Shown here: positions 7,352 through 15,331 of the stretch, one piece after another | How positions within the stretch are numbered: position 1 is the stretch's first letter | Layout of the letters: each line of letters starts with the position of its first letter | DNA from: Saprospiraceae bacterium | GTDB lineage: Bacteria > Bacteroidota > Bacteroidia > Chitinophagales > Saprospiraceae | DNA length: 38,602 nt | Direction of reading: 5' to 3' | Assembly: GCA_016715105.1 (NCBI GenBank) | Contig: JADKBO010000042.1 | Coordinates: 1-38,602, forward strand | The notes under the pieces: model-generated | Databases searched by the model: none | The model's input: only the letters and a program-made list of their open reading frames with translations | Told to the model about the DNA's origin: nothing | Made by a program: the position numbers and the translations under genes

Positions 7352-7353
7352 CA

Positions 7354-8361
7354 TTATAAATTACGGCCTCTTTTATTTCTATTGTGCGTTGGTTTTTCAA
7401 ACTTGGAAGGCCTTGATTTTCCAATTCTTTTTCCACTTGGTGGTTTGGCTGATTTTGATGAAGAAGACTTTGGGGGTCCAGATTTTGATTCCGAAGAGTT
7501 TTTAGGGCCACTTTTTTTAAAATCTTCACTTTTGGCAGAAGTAGATTTTCTTGTATCCTCACTCCTTGCAGAACTTGTTTTTGGTTTGAAAGATTTGACC
7601 TTTGGATCGAATTTTTTGCGAGCGGGTTTTTCAAAATTTTCAGAAGAAGATTCTTTGGTGAGGTCGTCAATTTTGAGCAATTCTTCTTTTGTTAAGTCAC
7701 GCCATTCTCCAAGGGGAATTCCTTTGAGCGAAATGTTCATGATGCGCACACGTTCCAATTTGGTCACCTCATAGCCAAAGTATTCACACATTCTTCTGAT
7801 TTGTCGATTCATGCCTTGTACCAGCACAATGCGGAAACTCTTTACACCTTCTTTTATGACCTTACATTTCTTCGTGGTTGTACCCATGATGGGAACTCCA
7901 TTTCCCATTCCATGAATGGCTTCGTCTGTCAGGGGCTTGTCAACGAAAACAACATATTCTTTTTCATGATTATTTCCAGCACGTAAGATTTTATTGACAA
8001 TATCGCCATCATTTGTCAGGAAAATAAGGCCTTGAGAGTCTTTATCCAAACGACCTATGGGAAATATTCTACTTGGATGATTGACAAATTTTACAATATT
8101 GTCACGTACGTTTTCAGAAGTGGATACAATGCCCACAGGCTTATTGAGTGCAATAAAAATGAGATCATCTTTTATTCTGGGTTGAATGAGTTTTCCATTG
8201 AGATAAACCTTATCGCCAGGAAATACTGCATCACCTTTTTGGCCGACTTCTTTATTGATCATCACTTGACCAGCTTCTATAAATTTATCAGCTTCTCTTC
8301 GTGAACAAATTCCACTTTCACTGATGAATTTGTTGAGCCAAATCGGTTCTTTTTCAGACAT
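7354..8361 (-). CDS. rluF: 23S rRNA pseudouridine synthase, RluF-like, with basic disordered tail
   Basis: The protein has 335 residues from ATG 8361; an in-frame start at 8382 adds seven residues. An S4 RNA-binding domain (about 8-60, WLNKFISESGICSRREAD) precedes the RsuA/RluB/E/F catalytic domain with GRLDKDSQGL (103-112, catalytic Asp 106) and the RluF-typical QGMNRQIRRMCEYFGYEV. RluF isomerises uridine at position 2604 of 23S rRNA in E. coli; the exact site here is inferred. After about residue 235 comes a tail of about 100 residues rich in Ser, Lys, Pro and Arg, ending NRNKRGRNL, not part of the catalytic fold and probably disordered and RNA-binding. Some Bacteroidota homologues have similar tails. 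The symbol reflects best resemblance, as RluB-type members are close. Confidence 0.88.
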   Translation of the reverse strand: MSEKEPIWLNKFISESGICSRREADKFIEAGQVMINKEVGQKGDAVFPGDKVYLNGKLIQPRIKDDLIFIALNKPVGIVSTSENVRDNIVKFVNHPSRIFPIGRLDKDSQGLIFLTNDGDIVNKILRAGNNHEKEYVVFVDKPLTDEAIHGMGNGVPIMGTTTKKCKVIKEGVKSFRIVLVQGMNRQIRRMCEYFGYEVTKLERVRIMNISLKGIPLGEWRDLTKEELLKIDDLTKESSSENFEKPARKKFDPKVKSFKPKTSSARSEDTRKSTSAKSEDFKKSGPKNSSESKSGPPKSSSSKSAKPPSGKRIGKSRPSKFEKPTHNRNKRGRNL

Positions 8362-8436
8362 TTTCTCTCTAATTTGGCACAAGATAAGCTAAATTTCTAA
8401 GGATACTAAGGATTACAAAATTGCAAACTACCGTAA

Positions 8437-8472
8437 TAAAAAAGCCCACTCTCTTTGCAGAAAGCGGGCTCA
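8437..8472 (-). terminator. Rho-independent terminator after the DUF3078-like gene
   Basis: Read on the minus strand, AGCCC (8470-8466) and GGGCT (8447-8443) pair, with further matches in CTTTCTGCAAAGAGAG between them, followed by TTTTTTA (8443-8437). It lies 31 bp beyond the stop of the gene ending at 8503 and closes the sigma-factor operon. Confidence 0.8.
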
Positions 8473-8502
8473 TACATACACCTATTGGTAATGTTGTTGG
8501 TA

Positions 8503-9399
8503 TTATAGAGCGTATGAAAGTCCTAAGATGAAATATTGTTGGTTATCCAATGATTCTTGTCTGTTGATTCTGAATGCATGTTGGATTCCTACACCGATTC
8601 CTTTTACCAAAGTAAAGCTAAATCCATTGGTGAACGTGTGATTAGAAAGTGAAGGATCACTGTTTTTGTAGGATAAAAAGCTAGATAAATTTGATCTCCA
8701 TTTTACGCCTTTATACAATGTTGCATTGTAGTCAGCAACGATTTTACAACCAAGTGATGAAGTGTAGTCTGTGTTATTATCTGCAAAAATAAAGTTGTAG
8801 TTTAATGGATGAAATACAACTACCAAGTTACTTACAGGTGTCCAAGTACCCCCAACCCCAATATCAAAATAACCAGGATTGTTGAAATTGTTGATGACAC
8901 TGGTCCTGTATTCTCCCAAAGCTGAAGCAGCGAGGGTCTTTGTGATTTTGTAACCAAATAATGAAGTCAAGTTCAATAAATCAGATACAGGTTCGAATTT
9001 TGCTTTTGGAGCGCCTTCTTTTCTAGTATCTAATTTTTGCCATCCTAAATTGAGTGCACCACTGTTTCTCCAGAAGTATTTGTCTTCCAACTTGTTAGCA
9101 AAAGCATTGAAACTTCCTAAGATGGTAGTTGATTTAGAATCTGGATTTGGGTTGGCAATCCAGTTGTTTAAACCTGTGAAATTCACACCCAATGTTCCAA
9201 AAGAGCCTTTGTACCAGCCTGGAAACTTTGCAATTTGTGCATCTAAGTCTGCGATTTGAGTTTTTAATGGGTCAACTTGTGCTTGAATGGGAGCCAATTC
9301 TGCTTCAATAGCAGCTTTTTTTGCTTTCAATTCTTCAAGTGTCTGGCCAAATGCAAGTGTTGCCATAAAGCTCAATGAGAGTAAAAGGATTTTTCTCAT
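8503..9399 (-). CDS. DUF3078-like outer-membrane beta-barrel protein with short coiled coil
   Basis: The protein has 298 residues from ATG 9399; the upstream in-frame ATG at 9438 would put 13 residues before the signal peptide and overlap the channel gene. The order is a signal peptide (MRKILLLSLSFMATLAFGQ), a charged heptad-like stretch at about 21-55 (LEELKAKKAAIEAELAPIQA), then a region rich in aromatic and alternating residues to the end, terminating FILGLSYAL. The pattern GWYKGSFGTLGVNFTGLNNW, then LLNLTSLFGYKI, then FNNPGYFDIGVGG matches the DUF3078 family of Bacteroidota outer-membrane proteins, whose role is unknown. It starts 22 bp after the channel gene stop and is followed by a terminator, so it is the last gene of the operon. 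Confidence 0.75.
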   Translation of the reverse strand: MRKILLLSLSFMATLAFGQTLEELKAKKAAIEAELAPIQAQVDPLKTQIADLDAQIAKFPGWYKGSFGTLGVNFTGLNNWIANPNPDSKSTTILGSFNAFANKLEDKYFWRNSGALNLGWQKLDTRKEGAPKAKFEPVSDLLNLTSLFGYKITKTLAASALGEYRTSVINNFNNPGYFDIGVGGTWTPVSNLVVVFHPLNYNFIFADNNTDYTSSLGCKIVADYNATLYKGVKWRSNLSSFLSYKNSDPSLSNHTFTNGFSFTLVKGIGVGIQHAFRINRQESLDNQQYFILGLSYAL

Positions 9400-9421
9400 A
9401 GTAATAATTTTGTATTGTTGA

Positions 9422-10237
9422 TTAGTTAAGTATTTCAATTTTTTCTTTCAATAATTTGTGGATAGGTATTATCATTTTGCTGTTGTCAGTTGAAATTTCA
9501 ATGATAGAATTATCCAATTTTGTAACCACACCCGTCACATTATCAATGATCACTTTATCCCCAATTTGCAATTTATCTTTGGAGTATCCAGAAGCTAAAA
9601 AATTAGCCACCACATCTTTTGATGCTAGACCATATCCTATCGAAAACGCTAAAACTGCGCCGGCTATGATGATAGAAATATTTCTTTCTAAAAATGCAGT
9701 ATTGATATTGGTTTGCCCAAGTGCCATCAAAAAAACGGTAATGAAAAGGAAATAAAAGATGAAGTTTGCGATGATTTTTCCACTTGGAACTCCAAGTGAT
9801 TCACAGGTTGTCAACACCAGTTTCCTGACCATATCTGCGCCAATGATTCCAAAGCTCAACATGCCGATAGCAACTATGATATTTGGAACTAATTCAATGG
9901 CTTTTGAAACCAAGTTTGACAAAGCTGGTAGACCCAATACATCTGTAGCAGCGACCAAAAAAATCAAAATCATAAAAACGTAGATGATTTTTGAAATGAT
10001 TGCGCTGATCTCTATTTTGATGTTTGATTTGGAAATAAAGTCAATTTCTTCCAGTTTTTCTCCTAGTTTGTCGACACCCATTTTGTTTAAGACCAACTGG
10101 ATGAGTTTAGTTACCGATTTGGAAATAAAATAACCAATGGCAAATATCAATATAGCTTTGATCAAATTGGGAATACCGACGGCAAAAGTATCGACGATCA
10201 ATTTAAAGGCATTCGCAAAAACTTCAGTAAAATCCAT
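9422..10237 (-). CDS. MscS-type mechanosensitive channel with conserved TM-helix repeats
   Basis: The protein has 271 residues. About five membrane segments lie near 20-42, 76-100, 112-135, 153-175 and 185-205, with the glycine-rich pore-like segment GAVLAFSIGYGLASKDVVANFLASG. A small beta domain follows (about 215-271: LQIGDKVIIDNVTGVVTKLD), as in MscS. The pattern fits the conserved-TM-helix subgroup of small-conductance mechanosensitive channels in the inner membrane, which vent solutes on hypo-osmotic shock. It lies 38 bp after the small protein gene and 22 bp before the DUF3078-like gene, inside a sigma-factor operon, which suggests that turgor or envelope state is the theme of the operon. 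Confidence 0.9.
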   Translation of the reverse strand: MDFTEVFANAFKLIVDTFAVGIPNLIKAILIFAIGYFISKSVTKLIQLVLNKMGVDKLGEKLEEIDFISKSNIKIEISAIISKIIYVFMILIFLVAATDVLGLPALSNLVSKAIELVPNIIVAIGMLSFGIIGADMVRKLVLTTCESLGVPSGKIIANFIFYFLFITVFLMALGQTNINTAFLERNISIIIAGAVLAFSIGYGLASKDVVANFLASGYSKDKLQIGDKVIIDNVTGVVTKLDNSIIEISTDNSKMIIPIHKLLKEKIEILN

Positions 10238-10275
10238 AAGTGATTATTGATTAATTTGAAAAGAAAACGCTTTTT

Positions 10276-10473
10276 TTATTTTTTAGAATCCGGAACCAAG
10301 AATCTTCCAATGACTTCCATAACTTGAGGTAAATATAGAGTCACAAGATTTCCTATGAAATCAAAAGATCCTTTGTTTGCTTGTAAATTATTTTTTACCT
10401 GTGAGAATTGATCGCCTTTACCATCAATAATGGATCGCTCTAATTCTTTAAAACCATTATATCTATTGTCCAT
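10276..10473 (-). CDS. Small protein of unknown function coupled to the sigma factor
   Basis: The protein has 65 residues from ATG 10473 (MDNRYNGFKELERSIID), or 72 from ATG 10494. I recognise no family. The first 40 residues are charged; the C-terminal half (FDFIGNLVTLYLPQVMEVIGRFLV) is hydrophobic or amphipathic but too irregular to call a membrane anchor. The start lies inside the end of the sigma gene (11-bp overlap), so translation is probably coupled. Position and size would suit a regulator of the sigma factor, but it has no visible zinc-binding motif and is not FecR- or RseA-like. The role is open. Confidence 0.7.
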   Translation of the reverse strand: MDNRYNGFKELERSIIDGKGDQFSQVKNNLQANKGSFDFIGNLVTLYLPQVMEVIGRFLVPDSKK

Positions 10474-11074
10474 CGTAATGAAATTTTTCTTCATGAATTT
10501 TTACAAACTTCTCTTTTGCTCTTAACAATTGCATTTTTACCGCGCTTTCCGATTTTTTTACCACATCACAAATATCCTTGATGGACAAATCATCTTGATA
10601 TTTCATCAATAAAAGAGACTTATCGTCTGCACGCATATCATCCAAAACTATTTTCATATGTTCGACTTTTACGGAGAGCAGTCGTTCGTCGTCTATATGA
10701 TCTTCATATTGTTCAGTTTCGCTTATTTGGGCCAATTTTTCATCACCTTCAATGATCAATTTTTTCTTTCTTCGGGTTTCGTCTATACAAAAGTTGTAAG
10801 TAACACTATACAACCAGGTGGAGAACTTTGCATTTCCTTTGAAACTCGCTATGCTCAACAATACCTTCATAAAAATGTCTTGCATGGCATCCATCGCGTC
10901 GTCTTGATCTTTGAGAATGGTCACACATTTGGCATATACCTTGCCAGAATACCGCTCATATAAAACATCAAAAAGACGCGCATTTTGAGTTAAAAGATAC
11001 TCAGAAATGAGATCTTCATCTGGTGTATTGGCGTTGATTGCGCCACTGATGACAGCATTAAGCAGATTAATCAT
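10463..11074 (-). CDS. ECF-type RNA polymerase sigma factor (sigma-70 family)
   Basis: The protein has 203 residues. Region 2 lies at about 33-103 (LFDVLYERYSGKVYAKCVTI, then DAMDAMQDIFMKVL, FSTWLYSVTYNFCIDETRR) and region 4 at about 148-195 (DKSLLLMKYQDDLSIKDICD, then KSESAVKMQLLRAKEKF). Regions 1.2 and 3 are absent, as in ECF sigma factors. It directs RNA polymerase to an alternative promoter class. Downstream, in the same direction and closely spaced, are the small protein, the MscS-type channel and the DUF3078-like outer-membrane protein. No FecR-like anti-sigma or SusCD pair follows, so this is not the usual nutrient-sensing type of the phylum. About 1.3 kb of repeat DNA lies upstream. 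Confidence 0.92.
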   Translation of the reverse strand: MINLLNAVISGAINANTPDEDLISEYLLTQNARLFDVLYERYSGKVYAKCVTILKDQDDAMDAMQDIFMKVLLSIASFKGNAKFSTWLYSVTYNFCIDETRRKKKLIIEGDEKLAQISETEQYEDHIDDERLLSVKVEHMKIVLDDMRADDKSLLLMKYQDDLSIKDICDVVKKSESAVKMQLLRAKEKFVKIHEEKFHYDGQ

Positions 11075-11229
11075 AAAAACCTTTTTATTCCTTGCATCAA
11101 TGACTCACTTTCTTTGGACGCAAAATGGAAATAAAGTTACATGTTTTTCTTAAAATTTATTAAATATTAGTTTGTTATATCTATTATTGGCTAGAGACCA
11201 CTTGATTATGAATGGGTTAATTAATATAT

Positions 11230-12240
11230 TTTTTTTTAAAAAGAGTTTGCGAACTGCGAAACTGAAGTAGCCAAATTGCTTGCTATATTGCTGGGACCAA
11301 TTACTCCTGTGCAAGAACGACAGCTGGCCGCTGCGATGCAATGCAAAACTGCGGAAACTGCTGAATTGCAAAATTGGTGAATGAAAAGAGAAAGTGTGTG
11401 AAGGGGCGAATTGGCTTCCAGCCTGTTCAATTTCTGGAATGCTTAGAGAACATGAATGCAAGCCGAACCTCCAGCCGATCTGAATTGCGAAATTGAGTGA
11501 ATGAAAAGAGAAAGTGTATGAAGGGCGAATTGGCTTTAGCCTGTTCAATTTCTGGAATGCTCAGAGATCATGAATGCAAGCCGACCCTGCTTTAGTCTGT
11601 TCAATTGCTGAACTGCGAAACTGCTGAATTGCGAAAATGCAACTGAGTTCATAAAGTTGAAAGTAGAAAGTTCATAAAGTTTTTTTGAGTTCATAAAGTT
11701 GAAAGTAGAAAGTTCATAAAGTTTGCTGAACTGCTGAATTGCGAAAATGTTGAGAAAAAGAGAATGAAGGGCGAATTGGCTTTAGCCTGTTCAATTTCGG
11801 GAATGCTCAGAGATCATGAATGCAAGCCGACCCTGCTTCAGGCGGTTCAATTGCTGAATTGCAAAACTGCGAAACTGCGAAACTGCAGAATTGCGGAAGT
11901 GGTTAAATGAACAGAGAAGGTGTATGAAGGGCGAATTGGCTTTAGCCTGTTCAATTTCTGGAATGCCCAGAGATCATGAATGCAAGGACCCTGTAGCGTT
12001 CAAACTGCGAAACTGCTGAATTGCGAAAATGTTGAGATAAAGAGAATGAAGGGCGAATTGGCTTTAGCCTGTTCAATTTCTGGAATGCTCAGAGATCATG
12101 AATGCAAGCCGACCCTGCTTTAGTCTGTTCAATTTGCGGAACTGCTGAACTGCTGAATTGCGACTGAGTTCATAAAGTAGAAAGTTGAAAGTTCATAAAG
12201 TTTATTTGAGTTCATAAAGTAGAAAGTTCATAAAGTTAAA
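11230..12240. repeat. Kilobase block of interleaved dispersed repeats
   Basis: The 1.3 kb between the sigma gene and the lipoprotein gene contains no credible gene. It alternates three kinds of unit. (a) Five copies of a module of roughly 85-110 bp containing GGGCGAATTGGCTTTAGCCT, AATTTCTGGAATGC, AGAGATCATGAATGCAAG and usually CCGACCCTGCTT, at about 11393-11480, 11501-11610, 11761-11850, 11919-12003 and 12041-12135. (b) Runs of CTGAACTGCTGAATTGC words between them. (c) Blocks of GAGTTCATAAAGT and AAAGTAGAAAGTTCATAAAG (11645-11722, 12166-12236). The module centre GGCTTTAGCC can form a hairpin; copy 1 has GGCTTCCAGCC, which keeps the stem. Confidence 0.85.
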
Positions 12241-12317
12241 AGCTTTAAACGCATAAACAAATAAACATCTTTAACTCGAAGCACTGTCGATTTCATGGAA
12301 TTCCATTTTTCAAAAAA

Positions 12318-12354
12318 TAAAAAAAGGAGCCATTCAACATTTGATCAGCCCCTT
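12318..12354 (-). terminator. Rho-independent terminator after the lipoprotein gene
   Basis: On the minus strand AAGGGGCT (12354-12347) pairs with GGCTCCTT (12331-12324) through eight positions, two of them G-T pairs. A T-rich run (TTTTTTTATTTTTTG) follows. It closes the receptor-lipoprotein operon 28 bp past the stop. Confidence 0.75.
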
Positions 12355-12381
12355 CAAATTACTGGAAATATAAAAGATGAA

Positions 12382-12963
12382 TTATTGCACGTTTAAAGTG
12401 TACGTTATTTCGATGTCAGTTTCTCCACCAGCGTTCGCTATGTTTCCCTCCTTAACACCTGAGGCAGATTTATTGGGTTCGTGTCTCAATGTTACTTTGA
12501 TGGATTGGTTGCTTGCAGCAGCACCTGTTTTTACGGTAGTTTTTAGACCAATAGGATTGCCATTTGCGTCCGCATCATTGTAAGTAATGGTGATTGCAGA
12601 ACTTGGCGCATAGAAAAATTGATGATCCACAGACTCCTCCTCAACTTCAATGGTGATGTCTTCTACAGGGCTTTCTGATTCATTCAACAAGGTGATGGTG
12701 CCGTCATAAGTAGTATTTGGAAGTAATGGACCTGAAATTGCAAAGGTTGGAGCATTTCCACCGTCGCCATCCAAATCTTTGTAAGTGCAAACAACGGTTG
12801 GTATGGCTATATTCATGGGTCGCAAAGTATAGGTTACAGTGGTGATCAGCTCTTCTTCATTTTCAACCTCAACTTCTTTGTCACAAGAATGCATGATAAA
12901 AAGTGGTGCCATAAGTATACTCATCATCAAAGTTTTACGAAATTTAATTTGAAATTTTTCCAT
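12382..12963 (-). CDS. Lipoprotein partner of the TonB-dependent receptor
   Basis: The protein has 193 residues. It has a basic N-terminus, a hydrophobic stretch and a lipobox ending FIMHSC (Cys 27), followed by the acidic run DKEVEVENEEE, consistent with surface display of Bacteroidota lipoproteins. The mature domain has DLDGDGGNAPTF, ESPVEDITIEVEEESVDHQFFY and YNDADANGNPIGL. This pattern is found in Bacteroidota lipoproteins encoded beside TonB-dependent receptors and sometimes described as type 1 periplasmic-binding-fold proteins. Function is not established. The many acidic residues and the VDHQFFY segment would suit cation binding. It starts 17 bp after the receptor gene stop and must be co-transcribed with it. 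Confidence 0.78.
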   Translation of the reverse strand: MEKFQIKFRKTLMMSILMAPLFIMHSCDKEVEVENEEELITTVTYTLRPMNIAIPTVVCTYKDLDGDGGNAPTFAISGPLLPNTTYDGTITLLNESESPVEDITIEVEEESVDHQFFYAPSSAITITYNDADANGNPIGLKTTVKTGAAASNQSIKVTLRHEPNKSASGVKEGNIANAGGETDIEITYTLNVQ

Positions 12964-12980
12964 CTCTAATGTTTTATTGT

Positions 12981-15272
12981 TTAAAATTTGTAATTCATAT
13001 TTAAGGTTATATTTCTACCCAAGTCATTGGCAAAATATCGCAGACGATTGAGGTAATCTCTATATCCTCTATTCAAAATATTATGTATTTGTAATTCGAT
13101 TTTTATTTGGTTTGAAAACAAATTGGCTTGGTAACCCAGATGGAAATTAATCAAAGTGTATGCATCTGGAGCACGCTGAAAATCACTGCTCGGGTCTACA
13201 TGAGATTGCTTTCCACTATAAGCCACAGCCAATTTTGTCGCCAGTGAACTTGACTTAATTTTGGAAAGTGCCAAGTCGTAATTGATAGATGAAGTAACTC
13301 TGAGTGGGGGAGTAAATACAATTTCATCTTTTAAAATGGTATTTCTCGCCCGGATGTAGGCTGCTTTGGTTGACCATTCTATGTTTTTATGCAGATTTAC
13401 CACGTACATCCCATCTATTCCACCAATCAGAGCGTCAGTATTCTGATAATTGTAGGCTAAAAATGCTCCTCTGATGGTCAGTTGGGGTTCTGGTTGTGGG
13501 ACGAAATAGATAAAGTTATGCACTCTTTGTAAATAGATCGTCGTCAATATGGTACCGGCTTTACCAAAATTATGGCTTAGGTCTAGGGTTGATTTAAGTG
13601 ATTTTTCAAGATTTAGGTTAGGATCACCAAATTCCAATGCTGCAATACCTTGATGCAGGCCGGAATTGTACAACTCATTGATCATAGGAGCACGAGCAAT
13701 AAAGGAAATATCTGCTTTAATAGAAGTTTTTTGAAGTAAGTAATTTACACCTATATTCAAAGCACCAGCATGAAATTGCCTTTTCACATCTTGAACAACA
13801 TTGTTGCGTATGGGGTAAACTTTATACAAATAATTTTCATAGCGAGCACCAAATTCTAGATTTAACTTGCCCAACTTCCATTTGTGTTGGGCAAAGACAG
13901 CAGGTACAAAGCTGAGGTAATCTGGAATGAGCGGCAAACTTCCAGTACCCGCTACATTCGTATTGTTTTGAAATTTGTATTGCAGACCAAAAAGCGTTGT
14001 ATGGTTGGTACTGTTATTTTTTTCCAAAGAAGCATTAAAAACATGGCTGGCTAAATTGAGATCCACGATAGGAATATCGCTTCGACCAGCTCTCCGCACG
14101 TCAAATTCCCGACGCCTATTGTTTTGAAAGTTATAAGTTACCGATAGGAAATTTTCATCACCAAAATGTTTGGAATATTGTGCTTTGGTGGTCAAATGCC
14201 CAACAGATTGTCGAGGAGCAGCGATCTCATAACTGAATGTTTCCTCAGTGAAAAAAGGCACGTCACGTTGTAAGGCCTCTTTCAAATCATTGATATTGCC
14301 AATATGTGCGCCTCTGAGTATGCCCAAATTCTGCGAAAAATACGAACCTTGAATTTCCCAAGATTGCTTTTCATCATATTTGCCGACTTTGATATTTCCT
14401 GAATACTCCTCAGCTCCTGTATTGTTTAACAGGTAGGTATCAGTTTTCTGGTCACCCATTTTTTTAAAAGCCACATTTCCCCGTACAGCCAAGTCAGCGA
14501 ATTGTTTTTGCAGCCTTGTATTCAAACCAAGTGCGTTGCCATTTGATTGAAAAAAAGAAGTGACATCTCCATGTAAATGAGGATCTAAAATTGCCTTGGC
14601 AGATTCCACCAAAATAACGCCACCCATTGCCTGCGTACCATACAATATAGGTGCGCTGGATTTGATCACACTCACTTTATCTGCACCATCGCCACTGATT
14701 TCCGGAGCATGATCGATTCCCCATTGTTGGGATTCAAGGATTACACCATCACTTACCACGGCAATTCTATTACCAGAAAGCCCTTGGATGATGGGTTTGG
14801 TCACGTTACTACCCGTTTTAATGATGTCTACACCAGGTAATGCGGCTGCAATGTCAGCCAGCGTATGGCCTTTGAGTTGTTTTAATTTATCTCCACCTAT
14901 GCTATAGACGGATTGACTCATGGAGTGCTGATGATTGTGATCCACAATGGTTACCTCAGATAAAACCTCTTCATGATGCTCAAGTAACAGGATCAGCGTT
15001 GTGTCATTCAATAGATTGAGGTAAAAGGATTTTGATTCACAACCAATATGGGTAACTTCCAAGTGAATGAGCCCAGGGCATAAGCTGTCTATGCTAAAAT
15101 TGCCTTTTTCATCTGCTACGGCACCTTTACTTAATTCAGGAATAAAAATTGTCGCATAAGAAAGTATTTCATGGTGATTTTGATCTTGCGTTGTGCCCTT
15201 GATTGACAATGAGCATTGGCCAAAGAGTGACCAGGAAAATAGAAAACAAAAAATTACGATATATACCTTCAA
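12981..15272 (-). CDS. TonB-dependent outer-membrane receptor, metal/haem (ZnuD-like) type
   Basis: The protein has 763 residues. A signal peptide (KVYIVIFCFLFSWSLFGQ) precedes a carboxypeptidase-regulatory-like domain (about 22-98), the plug (about 115-225: LADIAAALPGVDI, PIIQGLSGNRIAVVSDGV, APILYGTQAMGGVIL) and a beta-barrel ending NITLNMNYKF. Histidines cluster before the plug (H99, H100, H112, H114, H116) and in the plug (WGIDHAPEISGDGAD). The barrel motif ARAPMINELYNSGLHQGIAA resembles ZnuD-like zinc and haem receptors. No SusD partner is present; instead an acidic lipoprotein gene follows. The start is TTG 15272: an in-frame TAA lies two codons upstream, no ATG precedes the signal peptide, and a two-box promoter ends 19 bp before it. 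A 7-1-7 palindrome over the -33 box implies Fur/Zur-type control. Confidence 0.9.
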   Translation of the reverse strand: MKVYIVIFCFLFSWSLFGQCSLSIKGTTQDQNHHEILSYATIFIPELSKGAVADEKGNFSIDSLCPGLIHLEVTHIGCESKSFYLNLLNDTTLILLLEHHEEVLSEVTIVDHNHQHSMSQSVYSIGGDKLKQLKGHTLADIAAALPGVDIIKTGSNVTKPIIQGLSGNRIAVVSDGVILESQQWGIDHAPEISGDGADKVSVIKSSAPILYGTQAMGGVILVESAKAILDPHLHGDVTSFFQSNGNALGLNTRLQKQFADLAVRGNVAFKKMGDQKTDTYLLNNTGAEEYSGNIKVGKYDEKQSWEIQGSYFSQNLGILRGAHIGNINDLKEALQRDVPFFTEETFSYEIAAPRQSVGHLTTKAQYSKHFGDENFLSVTYNFQNNRRREFDVRRAGRSDIPIVDLNLASHVFNASLEKNNSTNHTTLFGLQYKFQNNTNVAGTGSLPLIPDYLSFVPAVFAQHKWKLGKLNLEFGARYENYLYKVYPIRNNVVQDVKRQFHAGALNIGVNYLLQKTSIKADISFIARAPMINELYNSGLHQGIAALEFGDPNLNLEKSLKSTLDLSHNFGKAGTILTTIYLQRVHNFIYFVPQPEPQLTIRGAFLAYNYQNTDALIGGIDGMYVVNLHKNIEWSTKAAYIRARNTILKDEIVFTPPLRVTSSINYDLALSKIKSSSLATKLAVAYSGKQSHVDPSSDFQRAPDAYTLINFHLGYQANLFSNQIKIELQIHNILNRGYRDYLNRLRYFANDLGRNITLNMNYKF

Positions 15273-15290
15273 TATTTACAAATTGATACA

Positions 15291-15321
15291 CAAAGGTATT
15301 TTTATCTTTCGGTAAATGCAA
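15291..15321 (-). promoter_or_regulatory. Two-box Bacteroidota promoter of the receptor operon
   Basis: On the minus strand TTG (15321-15319), 20 nt, TACCTTTG (15298-15291). The predicted transcription start is near 15284, about 12 nt before the TTG start codon at 15272. The -33 box lies inside the 15-bp palindrome. Confidence 0.75.
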
Positions 15322-15331
15322 CATTGTTGCA
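15317..15331. promoter_or_regulatory. 7-1-7 palindromic operator, Fur/Zur-type geometry
   Basis: TGCAACA-T-TGTTGCA is a perfect inverted repeat with a single central base, the geometry of Fur-family boxes. It covers the -33 box of the receptor promoter, so a bound repressor would block RNA polymerase. Assignment to zinc (Zur) is inferred from the receptor type, not from the site alone. Confidence 0.6.

Noticed and set aside
7332..7670. 112-codon minus-strand frame overlapping the rluF-like gene
   Set aside because: It is the alternate frame of the low-complexity basic tail; the RluF frame is supported by conserved domains.
11150..11548. 132- and 64-codon minus-strand frames in the repeat block
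   Set aside because: They cover repeat modules copied elsewhere in the block and contain translated repeat words such as SFHS.
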